A DNA stretch of 64,000 nt from Hymenobacter sp. 15J16-1T3B (GCF_020711235.1 NZ_JAJFAV010000001.1:124001-188000); one strand, 5' to 3'; shown: positions 1 through 8,707, counted from the stretch's first letter. Notes: generated from the letters alone by a model not told the origin. Translations and numbers: made by a program.

Positions 1-321
1 GCCGAACACCTTGTTCTGGTAGGCCTTGGCATCCTGCTCCTTCTTCAGAATCTCGTCCTGCCGTTTCTTCTTCATCGTTTCGGTCAGCAGCACTTCCTCG
101 GCTTGGTAGGTACGGTGCAGCCGGTCGAGGTCCTTCTTTTGGGCCTCCACTTCCTTTTGCCAGTTCTGCGACGCGGTGTTTAGCTCCTGCTGCGCCTGCG
201 CGTAGGCGGGCATCTTGCTGATGATAAACTCCGTGTCGACGTAGCCAAACTTCTGGGCCCGGGCCAGACCGGGCAGCAGCGCCAGCCACAGCAAGGGAAG
301 CGCAAACAATAGTCGTTTCAT
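1..321 (-). CDS. OmpH/Skp-like periplasmic chaperone (3' part missing at window edge)
   Basis: Reads from an ATG at 321 towards position 1 and runs off the window, so only the first 107 codons are visible. Residues 1-23 form a typical signal peptide (MKRLLF start, leucine-rich core, ARA-Q cleavage site). The mature part begins KFGYVDTEFI and continues into a lysine-, glutamate- and glutamine-rich helical stretch that looks coiled-coil. That is the pattern of the OmpH/Skp family, chaperones that carry unfolded outer membrane proteins across the periplasm. It lies 36 nt downstream of bamA on the same strand, and the order uppS-bamA-ompH is common in Bacteroidota, so a shared transcript is likely. 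The family call is firm. The C-terminal part cannot be judged. Confidence 0.88.
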   Translation of the reverse strand, partial: MKRLLFALPLLWLALLPGLARAQKFGYVDTEFIISKMPAYAQAQQELNTASQNWQKEVEAQKKDLDRLHRTYQAEEVLLTETMKKKRQDEILKKEQDAKAYQNKVFG

Positions 322-357
322 ATGCTACTGAACGCCGGCCACCGGCTGTTTGGTGCC

Positions 358-2967
358 TTAGCGGATCTGCTGACCGATGATGAAGTGGAACTTGCTGTGG
401 TCCTGCCGTTGGGTGTTGCCCAGCGGCACGGGCACGTTGTCGAAGCCGTAGCCGTAGTCGAAGCCCAGCAGGCCGAACGCCGACATAAAGATACGCGCCC
501 CGACGCCCGCCGAGCGGTAGACCTTGAAGGGGTTGTACTGGTTGTAATTGTCGAAGGCGTTGCCGGCTTCGGCAAAGCTCAGCACGTACACCGTCGCGGC
601 CGGGTTCAAGGACACCGGGTAGCGCAGCTCCATCACGTACTTGTTGTACACAATGCCGCCGCTTTCGTTTTGGCGCGCCGTCGGAATGGCAAAGGCATCC
701 TGCGGGTCGTCGTAGCCGCGCAGACCGATGTATTCGGTGCCCACAATGAAGTTCGAGGCGCCGCCGAAGCCCAGGCCCGAACCACCAAGCTTAAAGCGTT
801 CAAACGGCCCGTACGCGCGGCTCTTGTTGTAGCGGCCGATGAAGCCGAAGTGCGTGCGCGTGTTCAGCACCAGCTTGTTGCCCAGCGGCGTAAACCACGA
901 GGCGTCGAACATCCACTTGTGGAATTCCACCCACTCGTTTACGTTCGGGTGCGCCCCCTTGAACACGGAGTAGGGCGGCGTCAGGTTCAACGACAACGTC
1001 AGTGCCGAGCCCCGGCGGGTAAAGGTGGGGTTGTCGGTGCTGTTGCGCGCCAGCGTGGTGTTGAAGGTGATGTTGTTGGCCTGCCCGGTGTTGAAGTTGC
1101 CGATGTACGGGTAATCCTTCAGGTCGTAGCGGCTCACCGAGAGGCTGTTGCTCAGGGTGAAGTAGTCATCGGGCCAGCGCAGGCGGCGGCCCAGGCCTAC
1201 CGAGGCGCTATTCACCTTGATGTAGCTCCCCGAGCGCAGCGACGACGCGTCCAGCAAGCCGCTGGTGGAGTAGCGCTGAATGCTGCGGTTCAAGCTTACC
1301 GTCAGTGAATTGGGCTTGCGCCCGCCCAGCCAAGGCTCCGTAAACGAGAGCGAGTACGACTGGTACTGCAGGCCGTTGGCTTGCACGTTCAGCGCCAGGC
1401 GCTGCCCGTCGCCGCCCGGCACCGGCTTCCAGTTGCGGAAGTCGCCGGCTTTGCGCAGCGAGAAGTTGTTGAATACCAAACCCACCGTGCCGATGAAGCC
1501 GGCGTAGCCGCCCCAGCCGCCCGACAGCGTAATCTGGTCGGAGGGCTTTTCAGCCACCGTGTAGTTGATGTCCACCGTACCGTCGGCCGGATTGGGCACC
1601 GGGTTCAGGCCCACCTTCTCCGGGTCGAAGTAGCCCAGCGAGGCAATTTCGCGCTGGGAACGGATCAGCAATTCGCGGTTGAACTTGTCGCCCGGCAACG
1701 TGCGCAGCTCGCGCCGAATCACGTGGTCCGAGGTCTTGGTGTTGCCCGCGATGTTGACCTCCTTGATGCGCGCCTGCACCCCTTCGGTGATGCGCATCTC
1801 GATGTCGATGGAGTCGCCTTCCACGCGGGTTTCCACCGGATCAATCTGGAAGAACAGGTAGCCGTCGTTCATGTAGAGCGACGTCACGTCCTGGCCCGTG
1901 GGGTTGTAGTTCAGGCGCTTGTCCAGCGACTCTTTGCTGTACACGTCGCCCTTCTTGATGCCGAGCACCGAGGCCAGCGTCCGGTCGTCGTAGAGGTAGT
2001 TGCCGGCCCAGCTGACGTTGCGGAAGTAGTACTTCGGCCCTTCGTCCACGTAGATGCGCAAGGCCAGCTTGTCGGCCTCGCGCTCCGTGCGCTTGTGAAT
2101 GCCAAACTTGCCGTTCTCCTTGCCGATCCAGCGGTAAGTATGCTCGCTCTGCACGGTAATCAGCGAGTCGCTGGTGATGATAGCGTCGCGGTAGCCGTGG
2201 GCGTTGTAGTAGTCGATGACCTTCTGCTTGTCGGCCTCGAATTCGGTCTTGTTGTACTTGCCGGAGTTCAGGAACTTGTAGGCCTTCTTCTCCTTGGTTT
2301 TCTTCATCTGCCCCTTCAGCTTGCCGTCCTTGACGGCTTCGTTGCCGATGAAGTCGATGCTGGCGATGCGCACCTTGTCGCCCTTCTTCACGTCGATAAC
2401 CAGCTCCACGCTGTTGGGCAGCGTCGAGTCGGGCTCCTGGGTGATGTTGATTTTGGCGTTCATGAACCCCTTATCGGTGTAGTACTTGCGTACTGCCTGC
2501 CGGGTGTTGTTCAGAAGCGCATCGGTCACCACCTTACCGCGCACAATCTTGATTTTGTTGCGCAGCTCGTCCGCCTGGTTTTTGCCGATGTTGGTGAAGT
2601 AAATCTTCGACAAACGCGGCCGTTCCTTAAGCTGGAAGTCCAGGAACACGCGGTTGCCCTCAATGCGGTCAATCACCACGTTCACGTCGCCGAGGATGCC
2701 CTGGTCCCAGAGCCGGCGAATGGCGCGCCCGATTTCCTCCCCCGGCAACGACACCGGGTCGCCCACCTTCAGGCCGGTCAGGCCGATCATGGTGTTCGGG
2801 TCGAGGTAACGAATGCCGCTAATGGTGATGCCGCCGATTTCGTAGCGCGGCGGCTCTTGGCCCGGGGCCGCGCCCGGCGTGGTTTGCGCCCGGAGCGAGC
2901 CGGCCGTTAGCCCCAGCAGCAGCCCCGTCAGCATGGTGCCGCGGAGCCGTGGGAAGAAAGAACTCAT
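358..2967 (-). CDS. bamA: Outer membrane protein assembly factor BamA
   Basis: 869 residues, normal for Bacteroidota BamA. A signal peptide (residues 1-27, ending LRAQ) is followed by about 450 residues of POTRA repeats, recognisable from GxxxxF/Y- and GNxxT-type motifs such as IDFIGNEAV and VNIAGNTKT. The C-terminal half is a beta-barrel with the loop-6 LRGY motif (variant of VRGF). BamA inserts and folds outer membrane beta-barrels. Its last residue is arginine rather than the usual aromatic, although the preceding strand (FHFIIGQ) looks like a normal final strand. It sits 14 nt downstream of uppS and 36 nt upstream of an ompH-like gene, so lipid-carrier synthesis, barrel assembly and a periplasmic chaperone are probably co-transcribed. 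Confidence 0.95.
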   Translation of the reverse strand: MSSFFPRLRGTMLTGLLLGLTAGSLRAQTTPGAAPGQEPPRYEIGGITISGIRYLDPNTMIGLTGLKVGDPVSLPGEEIGRAIRRLWDQGILGDVNVVIDRIEGNRVFLDFQLKERPRLSKIYFTNIGKNQADELRNKIKIVRGKVVTDALLNNTRQAVRKYYTDKGFMNAKINITQEPDSTLPNSVELVIDVKKGDKVRIASIDFIGNEAVKDGKLKGQMKKTKEKKAYKFLNSGKYNKTEFEADKQKVIDYYNAHGYRDAIITSDSLITVQSEHTYRWIGKENGKFGIHKRTEREADKLALRIYVDEGPKYYFRNVSWAGNYLYDDRTLASVLGIKKGDVYSKESLDKRLNYNPTGQDVTSLYMNDGYLFFQIDPVETRVEGDSIDIEMRITEGVQARIKEVNIAGNTKTSDHVIRRELRTLPGDKFNRELLIRSQREIASLGYFDPEKVGLNPVPNPADGTVDINYTVAEKPSDQITLSGGWGGYAGFIGTVGLVFNNFSLRKAGDFRNWKPVPGGDGQRLALNVQANGLQYQSYSLSFTEPWLGGRKPNSLTVSLNRSIQRYSTSGLLDASSLRSGSYIKVNSASVGLGRRLRWPDDYFTLSNSLSVSRYDLKDYPYIGNFNTGQANNITFNTTLARNSTDNPTFTRRGSALTLSLNLTPPYSVFKGAHPNVNEWVEFHKWMFDASWFTPLGNKLVLNTRTHFGFIGRYNKSRAYGPFERFKLGGSGLGFGGASNFIVGTEYIGLRGYDDPQDAFAIPTARQNESGGIVYNKYVMELRYPVSLNPAATVYVLSFAEAGNAFDNYNQYNPFKVYRSAGVGARIFMSAFGLLGFDYGYGFDNVPVPLGNTQRQDHSKFHFIIGQQIR

Positions 2968-2981
2968 CGAAGAAAAAAAGC

Positions 2982-3728
2982 TTACGAAACGGTCAGTTGC
3001 TCACTGGTTTTGCCGAAACGCCGTTCCCGGCGCTGGTACGCCAGTACAGCTTCGTAGAAATGCTCGCGCCGGAAATCCGGCCAGAGCAGTTCGGTGATGT
3101 ATAGTTCGGTGTAAGCCAGCTGCCACAGCAAAAAGTTGCTGATGCGCTGCTCGCCGCTGGTGCGGATCAGTAGCTCCGGATCAGGGATGCCCGCCGTAGT
3201 CAGATACCCCGCCAGCTTCTCCTCCCCCACTTCGGCCGGCGCTACCTTGCCAGCGGCTACGTCTTCGGCCAAGCGGCGCGCTGCTTGTGCCAAATCCCAA
3301 CGCCCGCTGTAGCTCAGCGCCAACACCAACGTGGTGCGGCTGCCAGCAGCCGTCAGTTCGATGGCTTCGGCCAACTCGCGCTGGCACGAATCGGGTAGCT
3401 GGCTGATGTCGCCGATGGCGTGCAGGCGGATATTGTTTTTGAGCAGCGTGGGCGTTTCCTGGCGGATGGTGTGCACCAGCAGTTGCATCAGCGCCATCAC
3501 CTCGTGCTTGGGCCGGCCCCAATTTTCGGTGGAAAAGGCGTAGAGCGTCAGGTATTGTACCCCAAGCTCGGCAGCAGCTTCTACCGTGTCGCGAACAGCT
3601 GTAATGGCACTTTGGTGCCCGAAGATGCGCAGGCCGCCGCGTTTCTTGGCCCAGCGTCCATTACCGTCCATTATGACGGCGACGTGGGCAGGAATGCGGG
3701 CAGAGTCAATGGCGGAGCGGGCAGACAT
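2982..3728 (-). CDS. uppS: Isoprenyl transferase (undecaprenyl diphosphate synthase)
   Basis: 248 residues, full length for cis-prenyltransferases. The N-terminal catalytic motif VIMDGNGRWAKKRG supplies the conserved Asp and Arg/Trp residues. Also visible are the YAFSTENW segment, the SYSGRWDL segment and the C-terminal PDPELLIRTSGEQRISNFL(L) motif. The enzyme condenses isopentenyl diphosphate onto farnesyl diphosphate to make the C55 carrier for peptidoglycan and glycans. The ATG at 3728 places the DGNGRW motif at about residue 20, as expected. It precedes bamA by 14 nt, so transcriptional coupling is likely. Confidence 0.96.
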   Translation of the reverse strand: MSARSAIDSARIPAHVAVIMDGNGRWAKKRGGLRIFGHQSAITAVRDTVEAAAELGVQYLTLYAFSTENWGRPKHEVMALMQLLVHTIRQETPTLLKNNIRLHAIGDISQLPDSCQRELAEAIELTAAGSRTTLVLALSYSGRWDLAQAARRLAEDVAAGKVAPAEVGEEKLAGYLTTAGIPDPELLIRTSGEQRISNFLLWQLAYTELYITELLWPDFRREHFYEAVLAYQRRERRFGKTSEQLTVS

Positions 3729-3795
3729 GCGAACTATTTGCGTAAAAGAGGCCGCAAGTTACGCAAATGGTTGCACACGCCCGGGACTGAGTGCG

Positions 3796-4539
3796 TTAGC
3801 GCAGCAGTTTCGAATCAGCTTTGTACGGGTCCGGGCAGTTGATTTTGTAGAACGTGTACGACACGCTCAGCCCGGTGTAATAGTACCAATCTTGGTCGTA
3901 GCGGTTGGCAAAGGCCGGGCTCTGCTCCTTCACGTGGTCGATCAGGTCGGTAATGGCCTTGCGGGCGCCGGTTTCCAGCCCTAGGTTCCAGTGACGCGAC
4001 AAGGCCAGCTTCACCCCCACCCCGGCCGGAATGGCAATGCCCAAGGTGTTTTCCGATTGGTTAAAGCCCGGCTGCGGGCCGGTCGTGCGCGTGAAGGCCA
4101 TAAAGCCCGCGGCACCCACAAACAAGTAAGGGGTGAAGTGCAGCTTGTCGCGCCGGTTGTGATAGTCGAAAAAATTATACTCCAGCGTCCCGGCCAAATC
4201 GAGTAGGGAGCCTTTCATACTTGCCTGGCGCAGGGCAGCGATTGGCAACTGGTTGCCGTTCTCGCCTTTTACGTCCGCGTCGTTGGCCCGCAGCAAACCG
4301 TAAGTTACCGTGCCGCGCAGGGTGACGGGCACCGAAACGTCCTTGCGGTAAAAGGCCGATACCGCGGGGCGATTATTGAGCAGGCGGTATTCGGGGGCCA
4401 AGTCGCCCTTGAAATTCAGGCCGCCGAGGCCCAGGCCAATCTCGCTGGTGTTTTGAGCGGCGGCCGCAGTGGCAAAAAAAACGCTCCCAGCCGGCACAAG
4501 GCAGACTAGGAGCGTTTTGAAGAGAGTAGGCTTGGTCAT
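3796..4539 (-). CDS. DUF6089-type outer membrane beta-barrel protein (copy 2)
   Basis: 247 residues with a signal peptide (cleavage near AAAAQ-NTSE). The mature part opens SEIGLGLGGLNFKGDL and continues as alternating hydrophobic/aromatic strands of a small barrel, with a late GLSVSYTFYKINCP strand. This is the DUF6089 pattern, widespread in Bacteroidota, of unknown function, and often encoded beside uppS/bamA/nadK. The neighbouring upstream gene (4576-5508) is a longer paralogue, so the pair looks like a tandem duplication. An unusual feature is a terminator-like hairpin inside the signal-peptide coding region (4474-4518, listed separately). The family call rests on recalled family features and position, and the role is unknown. 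Confidence 0.8.
   Translation of the reverse strand: MTKPTLFKTLLVCLVPAGSVFFATAAAAQNTSEIGLGLGGLNFKGDLAPEYRLLNNRPAVSAFYRKDVSVPVTLRGTVTYGLLRANDADVKGENGNQLPIAALRQASMKGSLLDLAGTLEYNFFDYHNRRDKLHFTPYLFVGAAGFMAFTRTTGPQPGFNQSENTLGIAIPAGVGVKLALSRHWNLGLETGARKAITDLIDHVKEQSPAFANRYDQDWYYYTGLSVSYTFYKINCPDPYKADSKLLR
4474..4518 (-). promoter_or_regulatory. Intragenic terminator-like hairpin within signal-peptide codons
   Basis: On the minus strand a 10-bp perfect stem (AAAACGCTCC at 4518-4509 pairing with GGAGCGTTTT at 4487-4478) is followed by four more T residues, giving eight T in a row. The loop is 21 nt. It lies about 20-65 nt after the start codon of the 3796-4539 gene, where it could act as an intrinsic terminator or attenuator. 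The amino acids encoded (KTLL and SVFFA) are ordinary signal-peptide residues, so coincidence is possible. Confidence 0.35.
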
Positions 4540-4575
4540 CAGGTGAAGGCTGCGTTGGCGGCAGCCAACGACTGA

Positions 4576-5508
4576 TTAACGGAATTTGGGGCTCTTGATG
4601 CGCGGAGCGAGAATGTAGTTCAGCGTAAGACCCGTAACGATGTACCAGTCTTTTTCATTGCTCTTGCCGCGCATGCTGCCAGCCGCGTTGAAGTTAGTAA
4701 ACTCGCCGCGGTCAGCCGGGTTCTTCACGTTGCCGCCACCAAAGTACTGGGCAGCGCCGGGGTCAAGAGCCTGGTAACCGTAGTAGTTACCGCTAACGTC
4801 ATCCAGGTAGTCGGTGAAGGTTTTGCGCCAGCCGATTTCCAGGCCAAGGTCAAAACTTTTATTGAGTTTGTAGCGGACACCACCGCCGAAAGGAATGGAG
4901 AACTGCCACAGGCCGTAGGTGCCTTCGCCGTTCAGGCGCTGACCTTCGGTGCCCAGCGGCTGCAGGGCAATCCAGTCACCGTCGTTCAGGCCGAAGCCGG
5001 CACCGCTCACGCCGTTAGCCCCTACGAGGCCCTTAGGGTTGTGGTGGTATACGGCAACACCCGCAAATACGTACGGTACGAAGTCGGGGCGCTTCAGGTA
5101 GTTGTTGCGGTTCTCGATCAGGTCGAAGATACCAACCGCCGAGAATTCCACGATGTCGTTGCGGAAGCTCATGTTGCGGTTGTAGCGGTACTTGGCGTCC
5201 GGATCGGTATCGTCAGCAGCTTTGAAGTCGTCGCCGGTGATGCGGCCGTACGACAAGGCGGCGCGGGCCGAAATCCGCGGAGCAAAACGGCGGGTGAAGC
5301 TCAGGCCGATGTTGGGTCGGGTAGCGGCAAAACGCAGGCTGGTGATGCTGGGCTTGGGCACTACGTCGCCAAAATAGTTCATGGCGTTCAACGACAGCCC
5401 GACGGAGTTATACTGCTTCCGCTTGCTGAACTGCTGGGCACTCGCCTGATTGGCAACTAGCACCAGCGCCAGCACCAGCGTCAGGGTGAGGGTCAAGAGT
5501 TTCTTCAT
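4576..5508 (-). CDS. DUF6089-type outer membrane beta-barrel protein (copy 1)
   Basis: 310 residues. The signal peptide (MKKLLTLTLTLVLALVLVAN, cleavage ASAQ-Q) is followed by QFSKRKQYNSVGLSLNAMNYFGD, the characteristic opening of DUF6089 proteins. The body shows barrel-type strands: PNIGLSFTRRFAPRISARAALSYG, FVPYVFAGVAVYHHNP, GGGVRYKL and a final ILAP strand. These proteins are predicted to be outer membrane barrels and have no established function. It is 36 nt upstream of its shorter paralogue (3796-4539) and 128 nt downstream of nadK. A promoter-like CAAAnnTA match lies at 5581-5588, so this gene may start its own transcript. Confidence 0.82.
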   Translation of the reverse strand: MKKLLTLTLTLVLALVLVANQASAQQFSKRKQYNSVGLSLNAMNYFGDVVPKPSITSLRFAATRPNIGLSFTRRFAPRISARAALSYGRITGDDFKAADDTDPDAKYRYNRNMSFRNDIVEFSAVGIFDLIENRNNYLKRPDFVPYVFAGVAVYHHNPKGLVGANGVSGAGFGLNDGDWIALQPLGTEGQRLNGEGTYGLWQFSIPFGGGVRYKLNKSFDLGLEIGWRKTFTDYLDDVSGNYYGYQALDPGAAQYFGGGNVKNPADRGEFTNFNAAGSMRGKSNEKDWYIVTGLTLNYILAPRIKSPKFR

Positions 5509-5580
5509 ACTGTGAGCAATGTTATGATATCAAAGTTCAGGAAAGCACGGTTTGCGCCCGGGCGCAGTTGCAGTTACAAG

Positions 5581-5614
5581 CAAAAGTAGTAGGACCTCGG
5601 AATTATAAAAACAA
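5581..5614 (-). promoter_or_regulatory. Candidate Bacteroidota promoter for the DUF6089 pair
   Basis: Read on the minus strand, TACTTTTG (5588-5581) matches the Bacteroidota -7 consensus TAnnTTTG. A TTG (5614-5612) lies 23 nt upstream as a weak -33 element. The predicted start is about 65 nt before the ATG at 5508. The spacing is slightly long, so this is a candidate only. Confidence 0.4.
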
Positions 5615-5636
5615 TTCATAGAAAAAATCCGATGCT

Positions 5637-6527
5637 TTATACCGAAAATCCAGCCGGATTGCGGCGGTCCAAGCCCCAATTCAGTTTACTACGCAAGGTG
5701 CTCAAGAAATTTACATGGTTCAACTTGATCAACTTGGCGTCAAATGCCTCCCGGCGCACGGCTACCTGTATGCCCGCGTCTACCGTCACCGAGCGTGAAT
5801 CGAGGGAGAGCAGGTAGTTGTTGCTCCGGCCCTCAATCTCGAAGGAGATGACGCTACGGTCGGGCACAATCAGCGGCCGCACGTTGAGATTGTGGGGGCA
5901 TACGGGGGCGATGATGAAATTGTTTGTCTGGGGCAGCATGACGGGCCCGCCGCAGCTCAACGAGTAGCCCGTCGAACCGGTTGGTGTTGAGACGACTAGC
6001 CCGTCGGCCCAGTACGAGTTTAAATATTCCCCGTCGATGTAGGTGTGCACCACAATCATCGTCGAGGAGTCGCGCTTGAGGATGGAAAACTCGTTGAGGC
6101 CGAAATCGAGCCCACCGAAGACGTCGGGGTCGGTGTCGGCGTGGATGAGGCTGCGGCTTTCCAGGGTAAAGTGGCCGCGGAACAGGGCGTCGAGCGCCTG
6201 TGGAATTTGCTCGGGCGACACGGTGGACAAAAAGCCCAACCGGCCGGTGTTGATGCCGAGGATGGGAATTTGCTGGCGGCCGACGTAGGTGACGGTATCG
6301 AGCAAGGTGCCGTCGCCGCCGATGCTGAGCACGTAATCGGTGCCGCGAAGGTCGTCGCCGCGGTCGAACACGGTCAGCGTATCGGGCAGGCGCAGCTGGC
6401 CCAGCGTCTGGTGGAATGACTTCGCCACGGCCACTTGGACTTGCCGGGCCGCTAACTCGTCGAACAGGCCCTGCAAGTGCGGCGCCATATCGGCGTCGAA
6501 GGGTTTTCCCTGGATGGCAATGCGCAT
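5637..6527 (-). CDS. nadK: NAD kinase
   Basis: 296 residues from the ATG at 6527 (MRIAIQGKPF). An in-frame start further upstream would add a prefix overlapping the preceding gene and is not favoured. The signature SIGGDGTLLDTV gives the conserved GGDG motif with the catalytic Asp. It is followed by PILGINTGRLGFL, the NEF-type segment LNEFSI, and the glycine-rich TPTGSTGYSLSCGGP that binds NAD. The enzyme phosphorylates NAD to NADP in the cytoplasm. It sits 28 nt downstream of a POTRA/barrel gene and upstream of the DUF6089 pair, within the long minus-strand run. Length and motifs are entirely normal. Confidence 0.95.
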   Translation of the reverse strand: MRIAIQGKPFDADMAPHLQGLFDELAARQVQVAVAKSFHQTLGQLRLPDTLTVFDRGDDLRGTDYVLSIGGDGTLLDTVTYVGRQQIPILGINTGRLGFLSTVSPEQIPQALDALFRGHFTLESRSLIHADTDPDVFGGLDFGLNEFSILKRDSSTMIVVHTYIDGEYLNSYWADGLVVSTPTGSTGYSLSCGGPVMLPQTNNFIIAPVCPHNLNVRPLIVPDRSVISFEIEGRSNNYLLSLDSRSVTVDAGIQVAVRREAFDAKLIKLNHVNFLSTLRSKLNWGLDRRNPAGFSV

Positions 6528-6555
6528 ACGCGAGGGGTGGCCGCTCAGGGCCGGG

Positions 6556-8034
6556 TTAGAAGGGAAATTCGGTGCGGGCAAATAAACCACCGAATCCGTG
6601 AATAGTGCGGGTGTACTCCAGGGTGAAGACCCGGTCGTAGTACGTGACCAGGTGCAAACCGATGCCCGCGCTGGCTAACAACTCGTTGGGCAGACGGTTT
6701 GGCACCGGCACCGACCGCTCGGCCACGAAGCCCGCATCAGTGAAGACGTTGGCGTAGAGCACCAGCGGAATCCGGTCGAGGCGCGGGTCGTTGAGCACGG
6801 GCAGGTTGAGGCGGCCCGCGTCGAAAACGCGCAGCGAGAGGCCTTGCCGCAGCACGCCGTAATGGCGGCCGTCGACGACGTAGGCATCGTAGCCGCGCAC
6901 CAGGGCCTGGCGGTAGCCCAGGGCCCGGCTGTCAGCGTAAGCGAGGCGGCGCGAGAGCCGCAGACGGCCTTCGGCCCCGGCGCTGTAATAGAAGCCGTGG
7001 CCGAGGCTGAAGTAGCGGGCGTAGGTGAGCAGCGCGGTGGTGATGGGCGGGCTGGGCGACGAAAAGAACACCCGCTGGGTGAGGCTGGCTTGCAGAAACG
7101 AACCAGTGAGCGGGTAGGCAAAGGTGTTGCGCTGGTTGAGCGTGCGGCTGAGCACCACGTCGACGTAGCTGCGGCGGGTGGCGTTAAGAAAGTACTCCGG
7201 ATTGAGCCGCCGCACCGAGTCGGTGATGCGCTCTTGGTAGTAGTACAGCTCCAGGGTAGTCAAGCGCTGCACGGTGCGCCGCCAGCGCAGGCCGCCCGTG
7301 AGGTACCAGCGCTGAATGGGAAACTCGTTGTCGGCGCGGTAGGCTTTGAGACTGTCGCGGCGGGTGGTATAGTCGACGGCGCGGGCTTGATAGAGCGAGG
7401 CTCCCGCGGAAAAGCCGAGACGGTGGCGCCCCAGGCCGGGCCTGACGTAGAACAGCTCGTACTTGCGGTTGAAGCCCAGCTGCAGGTTGCCGTAAAGCTG
7501 CTCGTTGCGGCCGCGGAAGTTGGTGCGCACCACATGCACGCCGTAGTCGAGCCGGCGCCACCGGTCGGGACGGTCCAGCCAGGAGCGAAAGTTGCGGTCG
7601 GCAAAGGAAAAGATGGGCACCGGGAAGGTGTACCACCGCTCCTGCACGCCGTAGAGCACAATCAACTCCCCGTTGCGGCAAGCCAGCTGCAGGTTTACCT
7701 GGTTGAACAGCTGCAGATTGAAGAGGCGGCGGCGGTTACGCTCCAGGCGCCGGGCCACGTCGGCGGCGGCCAGGGTGTCGCCTTCGCGGATGTCCAGCTC
7801 GGCCCGCAGCACCCGTTCTTTGGTGACGGCATTGCCCACGAACAAAATCTGGGCTATGCGCACTTGGGCATAGCCACCACATTGCTGCTGCAGCAGGCTG
7901 TCTAGGTTGAGGCGCCGCAGCGTATCGGGCGGCGCCACCGTGCGGGGCCGCGCAGCCTCGGACTCCAAGCTTCTGCCCCACCCCACCGAAACCGCCGCCA
8001 GCCACAGGCAGGCAGCGAGCAAGCCCAAGCGCAC
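6556..8034 (-). CDS. BamA/TamA-like outer membrane protein with one short POTRA region
   Basis: 492 residues. A signal peptide (LAACLWLAAVSVGWG) is followed by a POTRA-like region at about residues 55-135: VRIAQILFVGNAVTKERVL, then NRRRLFNLQLFNQVNLQL. The rest is a C-terminal barrel with many aromatic strands (NFRGRNEQLYGNLQLGF, YYQERITDSV). The protein ends EFPF, giving the terminal phenylalanine expected of a BAM substrate. It resembles the TamA/BamA (Omp85) superfamily with a reduced POTRA set, and is distinct from the full BamA encoded at 358-2967. Its cargo is unknown. Its start is 1 nt from the stop of the CBS gene and its stop is 28 nt from nadK, so it belongs to the same transcription unit. 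Confidence 0.78.
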   Translation of the reverse strand: MRLGLLAACLWLAAVSVGWGRSLESEAARPRTVAPPDTLRRLNLDSLLQQQCGGYAQVRIAQILFVGNAVTKERVLRAELDIREGDTLAAADVARRLERNRRRLFNLQLFNQVNLQLACRNGELIVLYGVQERWYTFPVPIFSFADRNFRSWLDRPDRWRRLDYGVHVVRTNFRGRNEQLYGNLQLGFNRKYELFYVRPGLGRHRLGFSAGASLYQARAVDYTTRRDSLKAYRADNEFPIQRWYLTGGLRWRRTVQRLTTLELYYYQERITDSVRRLNPEYFLNATRRSYVDVVLSRTLNQRNTFAYPLTGSFLQASLTQRVFFSSPSPPITTALLTYARYFSLGHGFYYSAGAEGRLRLSRRLAYADSRALGYRQALVRGYDAYVVDGRHYGVLRQGLSLRVFDAGRLNLPVLNDPRLDRIPLVLYANVFTDAGFVAERSVPVPNRLPNELLASAGIGLHLVTYYDRVFTLEYTRTIHGFGGLFARTEFPF

Positions 8035-8035
8035 C

Positions 8036-8707
8036 TTAGAGGCTCAGGTAGCGCAGCAGCGCGTCGAGGCGGTCCTGGTCGGACTCGGAAATTTCGCCGG
8101 TGCCGCTGAACTGCGCCGTGATGACGTAGCCGAACCGTTCCAGCGTGGCCACGATGCGGTTGAGGTTGCTGGTGTTGATTTTCAACGTGAGCCGGATGCG
8201 CTGCGCGTCGTCGGGGTCTTCCGAGACGTGGGCGCTGAGGATTTTGGCGTTGTTCTCCTCTACGTAGCGGCTGATCTGGCTCAGCGAGTAGTCACGCTCC
8301 TCCAGCGCCAGCACGATGATGCCGTTGCCGGTGGCGCCGCCGGGCGTCTGCCCGAAAGCTGCTAGGGTGTCGCCCACGGTGACCACGCCCAGGTACTCGC
8401 GCTGGTCGTCGAGCACCGGCACGAGCTGCACCTTGTTGCGGATGGCCAGCTCCATTACCGTGTAGAAGTGCTGGTCGCGCTGCACGTGCACGTCGGAGAA
8501 GCCGAAGGGCACGGTATCGAGTTGCTGCTCGGGGTCGGCGGCCACGTCGATCAGGTCGGCTTCGGTAATCATGCCGCGGTACTGCCGGTTTTGCACCACC
8601 GGCAGCTGATCCACGTGGAATTCTTCCAGCCAGCGCGCGGCCTTGCCGGCGGAGTCGGACACCTTCAGCGGCGGAATCATCTGGTTGAGCAAGTCTTCGG
8701 CGAGCAT
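8036..8707 (-). CDS. CBS-domain pair protein
   Basis: 223 residues if translation starts at the ATG at 8707 (MLAEDLLNQMIPPL). An ATG three codons earlier (8716) is equally possible, and the long upstream extension is unlikely. Two tandem CBS modules are visible: residues about 1-55 (PLKVSDSAGKAARWLEEFHVDQLPVVQ) and 65-125 (HFYTVMELAIRNKVQLVPVLDDQREYLGVVTVGDTL). An ACT-like C-terminal segment follows (GIIVLALEERDYSLSQISRYVEENNAKIL). CBS pairs bind adenosyl nucleotides and act as sensors. The partner is not obvious here. The gene ends 1 nt before the barrel gene and two genes before nadK, a linkage often seen in Cytophagales. Confidence 0.85.
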   Translation of the reverse strand: MLAEDLLNQMIPPLKVSDSAGKAARWLEEFHVDQLPVVQNRQYRGMITEADLIDVAADPEQQLDTVPFGFSDVHVQRDQHFYTVMELAIRNKVQLVPVLDDQREYLGVVTVGDTLAAFGQTPGGATGNGIIVLALEERDYSLSQISRYVEENNAKILSAHVSEDPDDAQRIRLTLKINTSNLNRIVATLERFGYVITAQFSGTGEISESDQDRLDALLRYLSL

